From UBA1443 sp964445745 (GTDB lineage: Bacteria; Omnitrophota; Omnitrophia; Omnitrophales; Aquincolibacteriaceae): a stretch of 19,573 bases of DNA. Below the pieces are notes generated by a model. It was not told where the DNA came from. It did not search any database and was given only the letters and a program-made list of their open reading frames with translations. A program made the position numbers and the translations under genes. This document shows, in pieces, positions 7,886-15,540 of the stretch. The stretch is from the NCBI GenBank assembly GCA_964445745.1, contig CAYULU010000032.1, positions 1 through 19,573 on the forward strand, given 5' to 3'. Each line of letters begins with the position of its first letter. Position 1 is the first letter of the stretch.

Positions 7886-8209
7886 TTAACTTTGGGGAGC
7901 CGCTTGAGAAGTCGCCGCCAAAACACTCGGCTTGGATTTTTCCTGAAGCACCGTCACCATATATTTTAAAAGGATTTCCTGCTGTTCAAGATCTTTGCGG
8001 AAATCCTGTACCCGCGAAGGATCCATCTCGAAATTAAAAACAAGGAACTTTCCATCCCTGAATTTCTTGATCTGATACCCGATGGTCTTCTTCCCAAGGT
8101 CCGTTTTCTGGAGAACCTTTCCCTGGAATTTTTCAATCCATTGGGTCACTTCCACAGCCTGATCCTTGTCTTCAGGGGGAAATATAAATAATCCTTCGTA
8201 TTTTTTCAT
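7886..8209 (-). CDS. rpsF: Small-subunit ribosomal protein bS6
   Basis: 107 residues, opening with MKKYEGLFIFPPE, the first beta strand of the bS6 ferredoxin-like fold. The block DLGKKTIGYQIKKFRDGKF (about residues 38-56) is the conserved central strand pair, and DLEQQEILLKYMVTVL is the last helix and strand. bS6 pairs with bS18 (rpsR, two genes downstream) on the 30S platform. It is first in its run: a good AGGAG lies six bases before the ATG and a candidate promoter lies about 100 bases upstream. Confidence 0.96.
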   Translation of the reverse strand: MKKYEGLFIFPPEDKDQAVEVTQWIEKFQGKVLQKTDLGKKTIGYQIKKFRDGKFLVFNFEMDPSRVQDFRKDLEQQEILLKYMVTVLQEKSKPSVLAATSQAAPQS

Positions 8210-8314
8210 TCTTAACTCCTCTTATCCTATAGACGATCGATTTTCCTCGAAAAGCATTCCGCACATCTTATGTTAATAACGGAAAACCTCTGGAAGGCTC
8301 CAAAAAGGAGCTAC
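8210..8314 (-). promoter_or_regulatory. 5' leader of the rpsF operon with small hairpins
   Basis: About 100 bases lie between the predicted transcription start and rpsF. On the RNA, TTCCG (8284-8280) can pair with CGGAA (8261-8257), and TTTTC (8253-8249) with GAAAA (8245-8241). In many bacteria the bS6:bS18 complex represses its own mRNA through a leader stem with a conserved CCG. A CCG is present here, but I cannot confirm that the known motif is met. Confidence 0.3.
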
Positions 8315-8343
8315 AATCTAGCATAAACACCTGGGTTCCGCAA
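8315..8343 (-). promoter_or_regulatory. Promoter candidate for the rpsF-to-lpxA operon
   Basis: On the minus strand a -35 TTGCGG (8343-8338) and a -10 TAGATT (8320-8315) are exactly 17 bases apart, and TGC directly before the -10 makes it an extended -10 element. It lies in the 159-base gap between pth and rpsF, the largest gap before a run of nine tightly packed genes, which is where a promoter is expected. Confidence 0.6.
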
Positions 8344-8368
8344 TAAAAGATAACCGCAAAAGATGTTT

Positions 8369-8980
8369 TTACGATTTCGCCGAATTGACCCACTGAACGG
8401 CTTTTTCAAAGGGTCCCCTGACCCATCGCCGGCAAGATTCAGAACCTCTCTCCAGAAGGGTTGTCATGTCCTTCTCCTCTGCCAACGAAAATTCAGAAAG
8501 AACATAATCTCGCATGGGCTCATACGCCCCAGTTCCTGCGGAACGTTCCGGATACTTTTCATGTTGCATCCCAATTCCCAATCGAAGGCGGGGATATTCA
8601 ACGCTTTGAAAAGCCCTTTCAATTGAAACCAGGCCGTTGTGCCCCCCTGCACTTCCCCCTGCTCGCAAACGCATTTTCCCAAACGGAAGGGCAATATCAT
8701 CGACCACGATCAGAAGGTCTTGCAGATCTGAAACTTCGTAATGATCGAACAGAGGTCGAACTCGTTCCCCCGAAAGGTTCATATAAGTTTCAACATACGC
8801 GACCACCACCGAGGGCGCGCCCTCCCACGACATTTCCGCCACATGGGCCTTTAACAATTTTAAACGTCGGAACTCTCGCCCCTCTTTCTCGGCCAAGAAC
8901 TCCACGAGCCGCCGCCCGACGTTATGCCTTGTTTTTTTGTACTCCTGCCCTGGATTTCCGAGACCAATGATAAGCTTCAT
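8369..8980 (-). CDS. pth: Peptidyl-tRNA hydrolase
   Basis: Cleaves peptidyl-tRNA that drops off stalled ribosomes and so recycles tRNA. 203 residues (E. coli 194). The start MKLIIGLGNPGQEYKKTRHN holds N9 and catalytic H19 (E. coli N10, H20). N68 (YMNLSG), D95 (VVDDIALPFG) and N115 (GGHNGL) match E. coli N68, D93 and N114. The ATG at 8980 is certain from the family start, yet no Shine-Dalgarno sequence precedes it; the 16 bases before it are a terminator T run plus ATCGAC. The gene follows rplY, its usual partner. Confidence 0.96.
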   Translation of the reverse strand: MKLIIGLGNPGQEYKKTRHNVGRRLVEFLAEKEGREFRRLKLLKAHVAEMSWEGAPSVVVAYVETYMNLSGERVRPLFDHYEVSDLQDLLIVVDDIALPFGKMRLRAGGSAGGHNGLVSIERAFQSVEYPRLRLGIGMQHEKYPERSAGTGAYEPMRDYVLSEFSLAEEKDMTTLLERGSESCRRWVRGPFEKAVQWVNSAKS

Positions 8981-8985
8981 GTCGA

Positions 8986-9034
8986 TAAAAAAAGAACCGG
9001 CGAACAGAAAACACGTTCGCCGGCCTTTTTTTTA
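8986..9034 (-). terminator. Intrinsic terminator after rplY, usable on both strands
   Basis: A perfect 9-bp GC-rich stem, CCGGCGAAC (8997-9005) with GTTCGCCGG (9015-9023), has a 9-base loop. In the minus direction it is followed by TTCTTTTTTTAT, and T residues also follow on the plus strand. The rplY stop codon (9034-9032) touches one side, and the pth ATG lies 16 bases beyond the stem on the other. Confidence 0.85.
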
Positions 9035-9754
9035 TTTTGTTTCTTTGGCTGGAGCCGAAGCCTTAGGGGCCGTAGCGGGTGTAGCCTTTGAAGCCGCACC
9101 TTCTTCCCCTTCTTTGTCTTTCTTACCCTTTTCAATAACTTCCGGCTGAGCAAGCCCCTCTTCCGCAGGCGCTGCAACTTCTTCTTCACGGGGTGGATGA
9201 ATCGCGACCACCACATCCTCTGGATCGAGAAGGCATTGAACTCCTTCAGCAATCGCAAGTTGATTGACGTGGACAGCATCATTAATTTTCATATCCTTGG
9301 CATCAATCTCGATCTTTTCAGGGATCTGGGTCGGCAAACATTCCACCTCGATTTCATGGTGAACCACATCAAGCACGCCACCTTCTTTGACGCCCGGGGC
9401 CTCATCGCTATGAACAACAACCACCGGAACTTTTACAGTGATCTTTTCAGTCATGGAAATCACCATAAGGTCAACGTGGTTGATCTGATCCGTCACAGGG
9501 TCGTGTTGCATGGCTTTGATCAGACACGTGGACTCCTGAAGAGTCATCCCCTCCACCTTGAGCGAAATCATAACGTTTTCACCCGCTTTGGTATGAATCG
9601 CTTTTAAAAATTCCCGCTCGGGCATTTCAAGCGCCAGCGGCTTCATCCCGTGGCCATAAACAATCGCAGGGATCAGTTCCTGACGGCGAACATTGCGGGC
9701 CTTCCGGCTTCCTTCCGTTGCTCGGGGTTTTACTTGCAGTTCAAAAGTTTCCAT
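9032..9754 (-). CDS. rplY: Large-subunit ribosomal protein bL25, CTC/TL5 long form
   Basis: 240 residues. The N-terminal domain (about 1-92) is the 5S-rRNA-binding bL25 fold, with ARNVRRQELIPAIVYGHG near its start. The second beta domain (about 93-185) marks the long CTC/TL5 type rather than the short E. coli protein. The tail from about 190 is low-complexity, rich in E, K, A and P. AGGAGG lies about ten bases before the ATG. The order prs - rplY - pth is common in many phyla. A terminator follows at once, so rplY is probably the last gene of the permease-glmU-prs run. Confidence 0.94.
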   Translation of the reverse strand: METFELQVKPRATEGSRKARNVRRQELIPAIVYGHGMKPLALEMPEREFLKAIHTKAGENVMISLKVEGMTLQESTCLIKAMQHDPVTDQINHVDLMVISMTEKITVKVPVVVVHSDEAPGVKEGGVLDVVHHEIEVECLPTQIPEKIEIDAKDMKINDAVHVNQLAIAEGVQCLLDPEDVVVAIHPPREEEVAAPAEEGLAQPEVIEKGKKDKEGEEGAASKATPATAPKASAPAKETK

Positions 9755-9841
9755 GGATGTAAATCCTCCTTGTCCCGTTTGAGTCTTAACTCCCTACGAG
9801 AGCTGTTATAGTTCACTGTTTCAAAAAAAATTCATTCTGTT

Positions 9842-9870
9842 TTTATAAATCTCAACCCGGGGAATGCTAA
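9842..9870 (-). promoter_or_regulatory. Candidate internal promoter before rplY
   Basis: TTAGCA (9870-9865) and TATAAA (9847-9842) are 17 bases apart on the minus strand, in the 154-base gap between prs and rplY. They match the -35 and -10 consensus at four and five of six positions. The gap is unusually long for this dense region, which fits a separate start for rplY. Confidence 0.38.
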
Positions 9871-9908
9871 AACGAACCCCAATCCTTGCAAACGAAGGCG
9901 CGTGACCT

Positions 9909-10898
9909 CTACGCTTCCACACCCAATTCATTGTTGAAAAACAGGGTGCTGATAGAAACATCGTTATGAATTCTCCAGATCGCATCGGCCAGCAACGGAG
10001 CAATTGAAAGCTGAGTAATTTTAGAAATTCTTTTTTCCTTTGTCAGCGGGATACTGTTCGTCACGATTAATTCCTTGATAGGCGAACTTTTAATTCTCTC
10101 GATCGCACTTCCCGCTAGCACAGGGTGTACAATACACGCATAGATATCCTTCGCTCCGTGAGTCTTCAGAGCCTTCGCCGCTTCCACAATCGAACCTCCC
10201 GTCGAGATTAAATCATCTATCAGGACCACATTCTTACCGGTCACAAAACCGATAATATGCATCACATGGGTCGTCGACGCACTCTCGCGGCGTTTATCCA
10301 CAATCGCAAGATCGCACCCAAAAAGTTTCGCATACCCCCGAGCCATTTTGATCCCGCCAACATCCGGAGAAACAACGACCAGATTCTTCAACTTTTTTTT
10401 CTTGAGATAGGCCCCCAGGACAGCAATGGAATAAAGATGATCCACGGGAATATCAAAAAATCCCTGGATCTGCCCGGCATGCAGATCAACGGTCAATACA
10501 CGATCGGCGCCTGCGCTGACAATGAGATTTGCGACCAGTTTTGCGGTAATCGGAACGCGAGGCCGGTCTTTACGATCTTGTCGTGCATAACCAAAGAAAG
10601 GCAACACCGCGGTAATTCGCTTTGCAGAAGCCCTTCGGGCGGCATCGATTAAAATTAAAAGTTCCATCAAGCTTTCATTGGGCGGCGTACAAGTCGGTTG
10701 AACGATAAAAACATCTTTTCCCCGGATGTTATCTCGAATTTGAACCTGAATTTCTCCTTCCGGGAATCGTCCCAGCATCACGTTCCCCATTCGAATCCCG
10801 AGAAGTTTTGCTATTTCCTGGCCCAGTGCGGGATTGGATCCCCCCGCTAGCAACACCATAGAACCGTTATTCTTCTTATGTATCCTGATTTTTGTCAT
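9909..10898 (-). CDS. prs: Ribose-phosphate pyrophosphokinase (PRPP synthetase)
   Basis: Makes PRPP from ribose 5-phosphate and ATP for nucleotide, histidine and tryptophan synthesis; HisG, encoded further upstream, uses PRPP. 329 residues. The class I signature is present: FFGYARQDRKDRPR (101-114), DLHAGQIQGFFDIPVDH (138-154), VVSPDVGGIKMARGYA (175-190) and the PRPP loop VVLIDDLISTGGSI (224-237). The C-terminal tail of about 15 residues is slightly longer than usual. The ATG at 10898 fits the family start and lies seven bases after the glmU stop, with AGAGGT upstream; the frame is open to 10952, but that part overlaps glmU. Confidence 0.95.
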   Translation of the reverse strand: MTKIRIHKKNNGSMVLLAGGSNPALGQEIAKLLGIRMGNVMLGRFPEGEIQVQIRDNIRGKDVFIVQPTCTPPNESLMELLILIDAARRASAKRITAVLPFFGYARQDRKDRPRVPITAKLVANLIVSAGADRVLTVDLHAGQIQGFFDIPVDHLYSIAVLGAYLKKKKLKNLVVVSPDVGGIKMARGYAKLFGCDLAIVDKRRESASTTHVMHIIGFVTGKNVVLIDDLISTGGSIVEAAKALKTHGAKDIYACIVHPVLAGSAIERIKSSPIKELIVTNSIPLTKEKRISKITQLSIAPLLADAIWRIHNDVSISTLFFNNELGVEA

Positions 10899-10905
10899 AA
10901 AATCA

Positions 10906-12156
10906 TTACCTCTTTTTTTGAAAAATTGATTTCGCTGGAACCCCGACCACAATGTCGTTCTTTTGCATCCGCGTTTTACGGGTCACCACAGCACCAGCCC
11001 CGGTCTTCACGCGAGTTGGCACATGAACAGGTGCCACCAAAACAGTGTTAGAACCTAAAAAAACATTTTTCCCCACCTGGGTCAGATGTTTGTTCTTACC
11101 GTCAAAATTGGCCGTAATGACACCTGCTCCGACATTAACGTTATCCCCTATTTTCGAATCCCCGAGATACGCCAGGTGTTTTGCACACACACCTTTCCCG
11201 ATGATAGAGCGGTTGGCTTCAACAAAGCTTCCGATCTCCGTATCATCCCCCACTTTTGTCCCTGAGCGCAGTTTGGCGAAGGGACCAATTTTGCAATTCT
11301 TCCCGACCGTAACGCCTTGCTCGATCCAGCACCACGGGTTAATGATGGTTCCCTGACCAATCATGGATCCGGGAGCTACAAAGGTTTGAGCTGGCGACAC
11401 AAAGGTCACTCCCCGCTCCATATGCCGCTGAATCTCTCTCTGGTTAATTTTCCCCGTCGCTTCCGCCAAGTCCTTCTGGAAATTGATGCCATGTCCTTCA
11501 TCCTGGGTTGCAAAAGGGAAAGCTTCGACTTTGTAGCCCTCCTCCCGAAGCACTCCGATCGTATCGGTTAAATAATATTCTCTTTTTTTGTTTTCACACC
11601 CAATCTTGTCCAAAGCATCAAAAAGGGCTTTTTTATCAAAAAGATAAATACCAGTATTAACCTCCCGAGTGAGTCTTTCTTCATCAGTCGCATCCAGTTC
11701 TTCCCGAATCGCAACAAACTTTCCATCTTCCCGAACGATCCGCCCATACCCCGCCGGGCATTCTACGATCGAACTCAAAACGCTCGCATGTGACTTGCTT
11801 TTTTCATGCGACTCGATCAATCGCCCGAGAGTAGCACCTTCGACCAGTGGCATATCGCCCGGCCACACCAAAATAGGCCCTCGGGCATTCTTCAGTGCCG
11901 TCTTTGCGACCTGCAACGCATGGCCCGTTCCTTTTTGTTCAAACTGATTCACCGTTTGAACCTCGTAGCCCTTCAAAAAACGTTTGACGCTTTCGGCTTG
12001 ATAACCGGTCACCACCCAAATTTTTCGAATCCCCGTCTCCCGAAGCGAATCAAGCACATACCCAAGCACCGGTTTCCCGAGTATCGTATGCAACACTTTG
12101 GGAAGGCCGGTACGCATCCGCGTCCCTTTTCCCGCCGCCAAAACAACTGCTTCCAT
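10906..12156 (-). CDS. glmU: Bifunctional UDP-GlcNAc pyrophosphorylase / GlcN-1-P acetyltransferase GlmU
   Basis: Acetylates glucosamine-1-phosphate and couples it to UTP, giving UDP-GlcNAc for peptidoglycan and lipid A. 416 residues (E. coli 456). The nucleotidyltransferase domain (1-225) has LAAGKGTRM at 6-14, K20 (LPKVLH) and D101 (PGDMPL). The C-terminal beta-helix (about 250-400) has R297 (KLRSG), catalytic H327 (AKHLAYLGD) and NVGAGVITANFDGKNKH, but fewer coils between residues 260 and 290 than E. coli, which accounts for the shorter length. Position 315 is N where E. coli has K351, a substrate-contact residue. The gene starts three bases after the upstream permease stop. Confidence 0.93.
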   Translation of the reverse strand: MEAVVLAAGKGTRMRTGLPKVLHTILGKPVLGYVLDSLRETGIRKIWVVTGYQAESVKRFLKGYEVQTVNQFEQKGTGHALQVAKTALKNARGPILVWPGDMPLVEGATLGRLIESHEKSKSHASVLSSIVECPAGYGRIVREDGKFVAIREELDATDEERLTREVNTGIYLFDKKALFDALDKIGCENKKREYYLTDTIGVLREEGYKVEAFPFATQDEGHGINFQKDLAEATGKINQREIQRHMERGVTFVSPAQTFVAPGSMIGQGTIINPWCWIEQGVTVGKNCKIGPFAKLRSGTKVGDDTEIGSFVEANRSIIGKGVCAKHLAYLGDSKIGDNVNVGAGVITANFDGKNKHLTQVGKNVFLGSNTVLVAPVHVPTRVKTGAGAVVTRKTRMQKNDIVVGVPAKSIFQKKR

Positions 12157-12158
12157 AC

Positions 12159-13097
12159 TTATCCCTTGATTCCGGAAAGCTTGATGCCTTCCACGAAAAA
12201 GCGTTGATTAAAAAGGAACACCACAAGAATCGGCAATATCATCATCATGGATCCTGCCATCAAAAGTGTCCAATCCGTCCCGTGAACACCCTGAAAGTAC
12301 GCGAGCCCGACCGGGAGGGTATACTTGCTATGAGTGTTCACAACAATCAGGGGCCACATAAGGTTCATCCACGACCCCATAAACGTGAACGTTGTTAAAG
12401 TCGCGATCGCCGGCTTTGAAAGTGGCAGGATAATATGCCAAAAAATTCGCAGGTAACTGCATCCGTCAATTTTGGCGGCATCCTCAAGATCCTTCGGTAA
12501 AGTCAAAAAAAACTGCCGTAACATAAAAGTCCCGTACGCCGTAAAAATCCCCGGTAAAATTAAGGCCTTATAAGTGTCCACCCAGCCCAGGTGCCGCAAG
12601 AGAATGAAAACCGGAATCATGGTCACCGCTCCCGGAATCATCATGGTCGCAAGATATCCAAAAAAAAGCTTATCCCGACCTGGAAAATGGAGACGGGCAA
12701 AGGCATAGGCTGCCATCGAGCTGGTCGCCACCTGGCCAAATGTGATGCAAATACTCACAAAAATCGAATTAAGATAAAACATGGCAAAAGGCACCGTCTT
12801 CATTTTCCAGACCGCCACATAATTCTGCCAGACAAAGCTTGTCGGAAGCCATTCTTTCCAAAACACCTTGTCAAACGCCATCACCTGATCCGGACTTTTA
12901 AGTGAGGTTGAAAGCATCCACAAAAAAGGGGCGATCATACTAACGGCTCCGATCATCAGCGCAAGATAGATAAGACCTTTTTTAAAAAAACGTTTAAACG
13001 GATTCGCAACTTTGATTTCAATCAAAGGAGACGTATGCCGTTGCATGGCTGCGCTTTTTTCAATAATAGATTGAGGAATTTTTACATTCAGACCCAT
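12159..13097 (-). CDS. ABC transporter permease, MalG/UgpE type (COG0395-like)
   Basis: Inner-membrane subunit of a binding-protein-dependent carbohydrate importer. 312 residues from the ATG at 13097; six membrane segments are readable (about 42-64, 105-128, 145-168, 178-198, 230-254 and 280-298). The EAA loop that contacts the ATPase is at 204-229 (EDAAKIDGCSYLRIFW, then ILPLSKP). A polar N-terminal tail of about 35 residues is longer than usual. The frame is open to 13166, but that overlaps the upstream permease; the chosen ATG is 13 bases after its stop, though its ribosome site is weak. It pairs with the MalF-type gene upstream. No binding protein or ATPase gene is in the window, so the substrate is unknown. 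Confidence 0.9.
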   Translation of the reverse strand: MGLNVKIPQSIIEKSAAMQRHTSPLIEIKVANPFKRFFKKGLIYLALMIGAVSMIAPFLWMLSTSLKSPDQVMAFDKVFWKEWLPTSFVWQNYVAVWKMKTVPFAMFYLNSIFVSICITFGQVATSSMAAYAFARLHFPGRDKLFFGYLATMMIPGAVTMIPVFILLRHLGWVDTYKALILPGIFTAYGTFMLRQFFLTLPKDLEDAAKIDGCSYLRIFWHIILPLSKPAIATLTTFTFMGSWMNLMWPLIVVNTHSKYTLPVGLAYFQGVHGTDWTLLMAGSMMMILPILVVFLFNQRFFVEGIKLSGIKG

Positions 13098-13110
13098 GGT
13101 TTTCAGCCTT

Positions 13111-14022
13111 TTAGGAATAATGGACGTTTCGCCCGTAAAAACGCCATTTTGCCAATGTGATGACAAAAATAATCAGGAACAGCACCCAGGAAATCGCCGC
13201 GGCATACCCCATGTGGTACCACTCAAAAGCATTATTGAAAATGTAATAAATAATGGTCGTCGTTGCTCCGTTCGGACCGCCGCCTGTCATAATATAGGCT
13301 TGATCAAATCCCGCCTGAAAACCACCGATCAAACTCATGATCGCTATAAAGAAAGTGGTGGGAGAAATTTGCGGCCAGGTCACGTTCCAGAACTTTTGCC
13401 AGCTATTGGCGCCGTCCACTTCAGCGGCATCATAAAGTTCACGCGGCACGCCCTGTAGCGCCGCCAGATAGAGAATCATGTTGTAACCACCAATGCCCTG
13501 CCAAACACTCATAATAATAAACGCGGGTTTGGCCCATGCTTCATCCGTCAACCAGTTCGGCCCGACAAGTTTGAGCCCCATCAAATCACCCATTTGGGCA
13601 ATCATGGTATTGAGGAGGCCAAAGTTCGGATTGTAGATCAAACGCCACAGCATGAAGATCGCCACACCGGAACAGATCGTTGGCAGAAAATAAATCGTAC
13701 GAAAAATAACAGCCCCTTTTAATTTCTGGTTTAAAGCAATCGCCAGAAGGAGCGACCCCGCCATGCTGACGGGAATAGAAAGCATCAAGTAAACCGTGTT
13801 CCAGCAGTACTTCATAAAATAAGGATCTTTGAGGAGATCGATAAAATTCTGAAAAAAAACAAACTTGGACTCCCCTGACAGCAGATCCATTTTGAAAAAA
13901 CTTAGCCCCAGGGAAGCAAGCACCGGTAAGGACGTAAATACTAAAAAACCGATCAGATTAGGCGCAAGAAATCCGTAGGCCGCGATCACTTCTTTGCTTT
14001 TATCTTTCATTCCCTTAAACAT
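13111..14022 (-). CDS. ABC transporter permease, MalF/UgpA type (COG1175-like)
   Basis: Partner of the next gene in a carbohydrate-type ABC importer. 303 residues with six membrane segments (about 14-43, 74-98, 107-130, 167-190, 222-240 and 272-292). The EAA loop is at 197-221 (LYDAAEVDGANSWQKFW, then PQISP). The block AYIMTGGGPNGATTT (about 242-256) is typical of sugar permeases of this class. The ATG at 14022 has GAGG six bases upstream; an ATG four codons later is possible. It lies 123 bases after tRNA-Gln and begins a run that continues into glmU. No sugar-specific residue can be named from sequence alone. Confidence 0.9.
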   Translation of the reverse strand: MFKGMKDKSKEVIAAYGFLAPNLIGFLVFTSLPVLASLGLSFFKMDLLSGESKFVFFQNFIDLLKDPYFMKYCWNTVYLMLSIPVSMAGSLLLAIALNQKLKGAVIFRTIYFLPTICSGVAIFMLWRLIYNPNFGLLNTMIAQMGDLMGLKLVGPNWLTDEAWAKPAFIIMSVWQGIGGYNMILYLAALQGVPRELYDAAEVDGANSWQKFWNVTWPQISPTTFFIAIMSLIGGFQAGFDQAYIMTGGGPNGATTTIIYYIFNNAFEWYHMGYAAAISWVLFLIIFVITLAKWRFYGRNVHYS

Positions 14023-14145
14023 ACACAGCCTCTGGATTTGTTTCCTTGAAGTATTTAATTCTTCTTCTCTTCAACGCACCTTCTTGTTTCGATAAGGATA
14101 GCCCGGAGCTTGATACAAAGCCATCGCCGCTATCATGCCAAACTA

Positions 14146-14218
14146 CTGCCCCGTCTGGACTTGAACCAGAAACCTTGCCTCCAAAGGGCAGTGTGATATC
14201 CAATTTCACCACGGGGCA
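14146..14218 (-). tRNA. tRNA-Gln, anticodon UUG
   Basis: A 73-base cloverleaf. The acceptor arms TGCCCCG and CGGGGCA pair fully, with a U1-A72 end pair and discriminator G73, both usual for tRNA-Gln. The D stem is GTGA/TCAC; the anticodon loop CTTTGGA contains TTG; the T arm is TCTGG-TTCAAGT-CCAGA. The outermost anticodon-stem pair (C27-A43) is a mismatch. CCA is not encoded. It lies between spoVG and the permease genes and is probably cut from a longer transcript, since I see no good promoter directly before it. Confidence 0.95.
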
Positions 14219-14307
14219 ATCAACTTTATTTCCCAAACAACTTTCAGGAACAAGATTGCTAGGATTTTCTGTAATGCCGATAATCTGAGACCTTGATTCT
14301 TCGGGGT

Positions 14308-14613
14308 TCAGATAAACGAGTGAATCGCCGGCTCGTCATCCCCCATAGGTTCATGCTCGATAAAAGCCTTGTAACTTTTCAAGACTTCCTGCTCGAGATA
14401 AACCTTGAAATCTGCGGTCACCGGATGGGCCACGTCCCGGTATTCATTCCCCTTGACCTTCCTTGAGGGCATCACCACAAAAAGCCCTTTGGATCCTTCG
14501 ATCACCTTAAGCCCCCGGACCACAAAACAGTCATCGAACGTCACATTCACAAAAGCACGTAGTTTATCGTCTTTTTCAGCAGTGGGAAATACGCGAACCT
14601 CTGTAATTTTCAT
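14308..14613 (-). CDS. spoVG: SpoVG family regulator
   Basis: 101 residues, matching SpoVG along its length: MKITEVRVFPTAEKDDKLRA, then VNVTFDDCFVVRGLKVIEG and LFVVMPSRK (the core of the family), then YRDVAHPV. SpoVG proteins bind RNA and DNA; in Firmicutes they affect cell division, capsule and sporulation, and homologues occur in non-sporulating bacteria including Borrelia, so the name does not imply sporulation. The order spoVG - glmU - prs - ctc (rplY) - pth is also found in Firmicutes; here a tRNA and two permease genes are inserted. The ribosome site is weak, with AGGA about 11 bases before the ATG. The C-terminal tail is acidic. Confidence 0.93.
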   Translation of the reverse strand: MKITEVRVFPTAEKDDKLRAFVNVTFDDCFVVRGLKVIEGSKGLFVVMPSRKVKGNEYRDVAHPVTADFKVYLEQEVLKSYKAFIEHEPMGDDEPAIHSFI

Positions 14614-14624
14614 AATTTTAAAAT

Positions 14625-14646
14625 CCTAATCGTTTCCTAATCGTTT
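14625..14646. repeat. Exact 11-bp tandem duplication at the ispE stop
   Basis: CCTAATCGTTT occurs twice in direct succession (14625-14635 and 14636-14646). It covers the last codons of ispE, its stop and the start of the spoVG leader. It looks like a simple slippage duplication. The first unit places an extra AGGA upstream of the spoVG start. Confidence 0.7.
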
Positions 14647-15518
14647 AATGAATGGCATATCAATTTTCGGTAAGAGAGAGCAGGCACCTTTACATTTTTT
14701 TCCAAAGCCTCTATTTCCTTGCAATTTGCTGAAACGGCAAATACCGTAGGGCCGCTTCCGCTCATGAGAACAAAGGAAGCTCCCGCCACTCGTAATGCCT
14801 TGACAGACTTGGGGATCGATGGTCTCAGGCTGAAAGCCGAGGTCTCGAGATCATTCTCAGCCAACCCAACTGCTTCCCGAATTCTCTTTGTCTCGAAAAG
14901 TGAGCAGAGAATTATAGCAATCCGTTTTTCCTTCGTCAAGGTGAGGGGTGAAACCCTCACCGGGAGATTTTGGTATACCTTTTTTGTGCTAAGCCCCTGC
15001 CGCGTAACGAGTAAAAGAAACCAGAGCCGGAAACGGGTCTTCAGGGGGAGCATCTTTTCACCAATTCCCCACGCGATGGCACGCGGCTTCTCAAGAAGGA
15101 AAAAAGGAACATCCGCACCTAGCTGTGTTCCTAGCCGGATCAATTCAGGCTTTGAAATTCTTAAGTTAAACAACTTTTTCATACCCAAAAGGAAATGCGC
15201 GGCATTACTCGACCCTCCACCTAAGCCGGCCCCCAAGGGTATTCTCTTGTGGAGCTGGACAGACACCCCCCCCAACCCTGGGTATTTCGCCTGAAGCAAC
15301 CGATGGGCTTTCGTAATAAGATTGTTCTCCCCAGTCTCAAGTCCGGGGCAGTCCGTTGTCAGACGAAAACCGCCTCGTGCCTTTTGGATACGAATTGTGT
15401 CCCTGAGAGAGATCTTCTGGAAAATGGTGATGAGATCGTGATAACCGTCAGCGCGTCTGCGGAGAATTCGGAGATGAAGATTGAGCTTAGCGGGACTTTG
15501 AATAGTCAAAAACTGCAT
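14637..15518 (-). CDS. ispE: 4-diphosphocytidyl-2-C-methyl-D-erythritol kinase IspE
   Basis: Phosphorylates CDP-methylerythritol with ATP in the MEP isoprenoid pathway. 293 residues. It is a GHMP kinase: the ATP loop is PLGAGLGGGSSNA (94-106), the catalytic pair is K11 (SPAKLNL) and D136 (GADVPFF), and MSGSGPTVFAV is the C-terminal glycine motif. I chose the ATG at 15518 because MQFLTIQSPAKLNLHL is the usual beginning; the frame extends to a TTG at 15560, but that lies inside a strong hairpin. No clear Shine-Dalgarno sequence precedes the ATG. It lies 75 bases after the mini-gene and two bases from the hairpin-bearing leader's end region, and is followed by spoVG. Confidence 0.94.
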   Translation of the reverse strand: MQFLTIQSPAKLNLHLRILRRRADGYHDLITIFQKISLRDTIRIQKARGGFRLTTDCPGLETGENNLITKAHRLLQAKYPGLGGVSVQLHKRIPLGAGLGGGSSNAAHFLLGMKKLFNLRISKPELIRLGTQLGADVPFFLLEKPRAIAWGIGEKMLPLKTRFRLWFLLLVTRQGLSTKKVYQNLPVRVSPLTLTKEKRIAIILCSLFETKRIREAVGLAENDLETSAFSLRPSIPKSVKALRVAGASFVLMSGSGPTVFAVSANCKEIEALEKNVKVPALSYRKLICHSLND

Positions 15519-15540
15519 GCGAAGCGTAGAATCGTCGAAC

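Noticed and set aside
8297..8311. GCTCC/GGAGC hairpin as part of the rpsF leader
   Set aside because: With the promoter at 8315-8343 transcription should start near 8308, inside the first arm, so the full stem would not be in the RNA.
13098..13166. Longer N-terminus of the MalG-type permease
   Set aside because: The extra 23 codons overlap the end of the upstream permease and do not look like permease sequence.
14015..14236. 73-codon minus-strand frame, and a 21-codon frame MIAAMALYQAPGYPYRNKKVR, between spoVG and the permease
   Set aside because: The first runs through the tRNA-Gln gene; the second has no ribosome site and no known relative.
14219..14260. Promoter directly before tRNA-Gln (TTGTTC ... 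AATAAA)
   Set aside because: Both hexamers are poor matches; the tRNA can be transcribed from upstream genes.
14719..15294. Plus-strand open frame of 191 codons
   Set aside because: Antisense to ispE, whose catalytic motifs are intact; no domain or ribosome site of its own.
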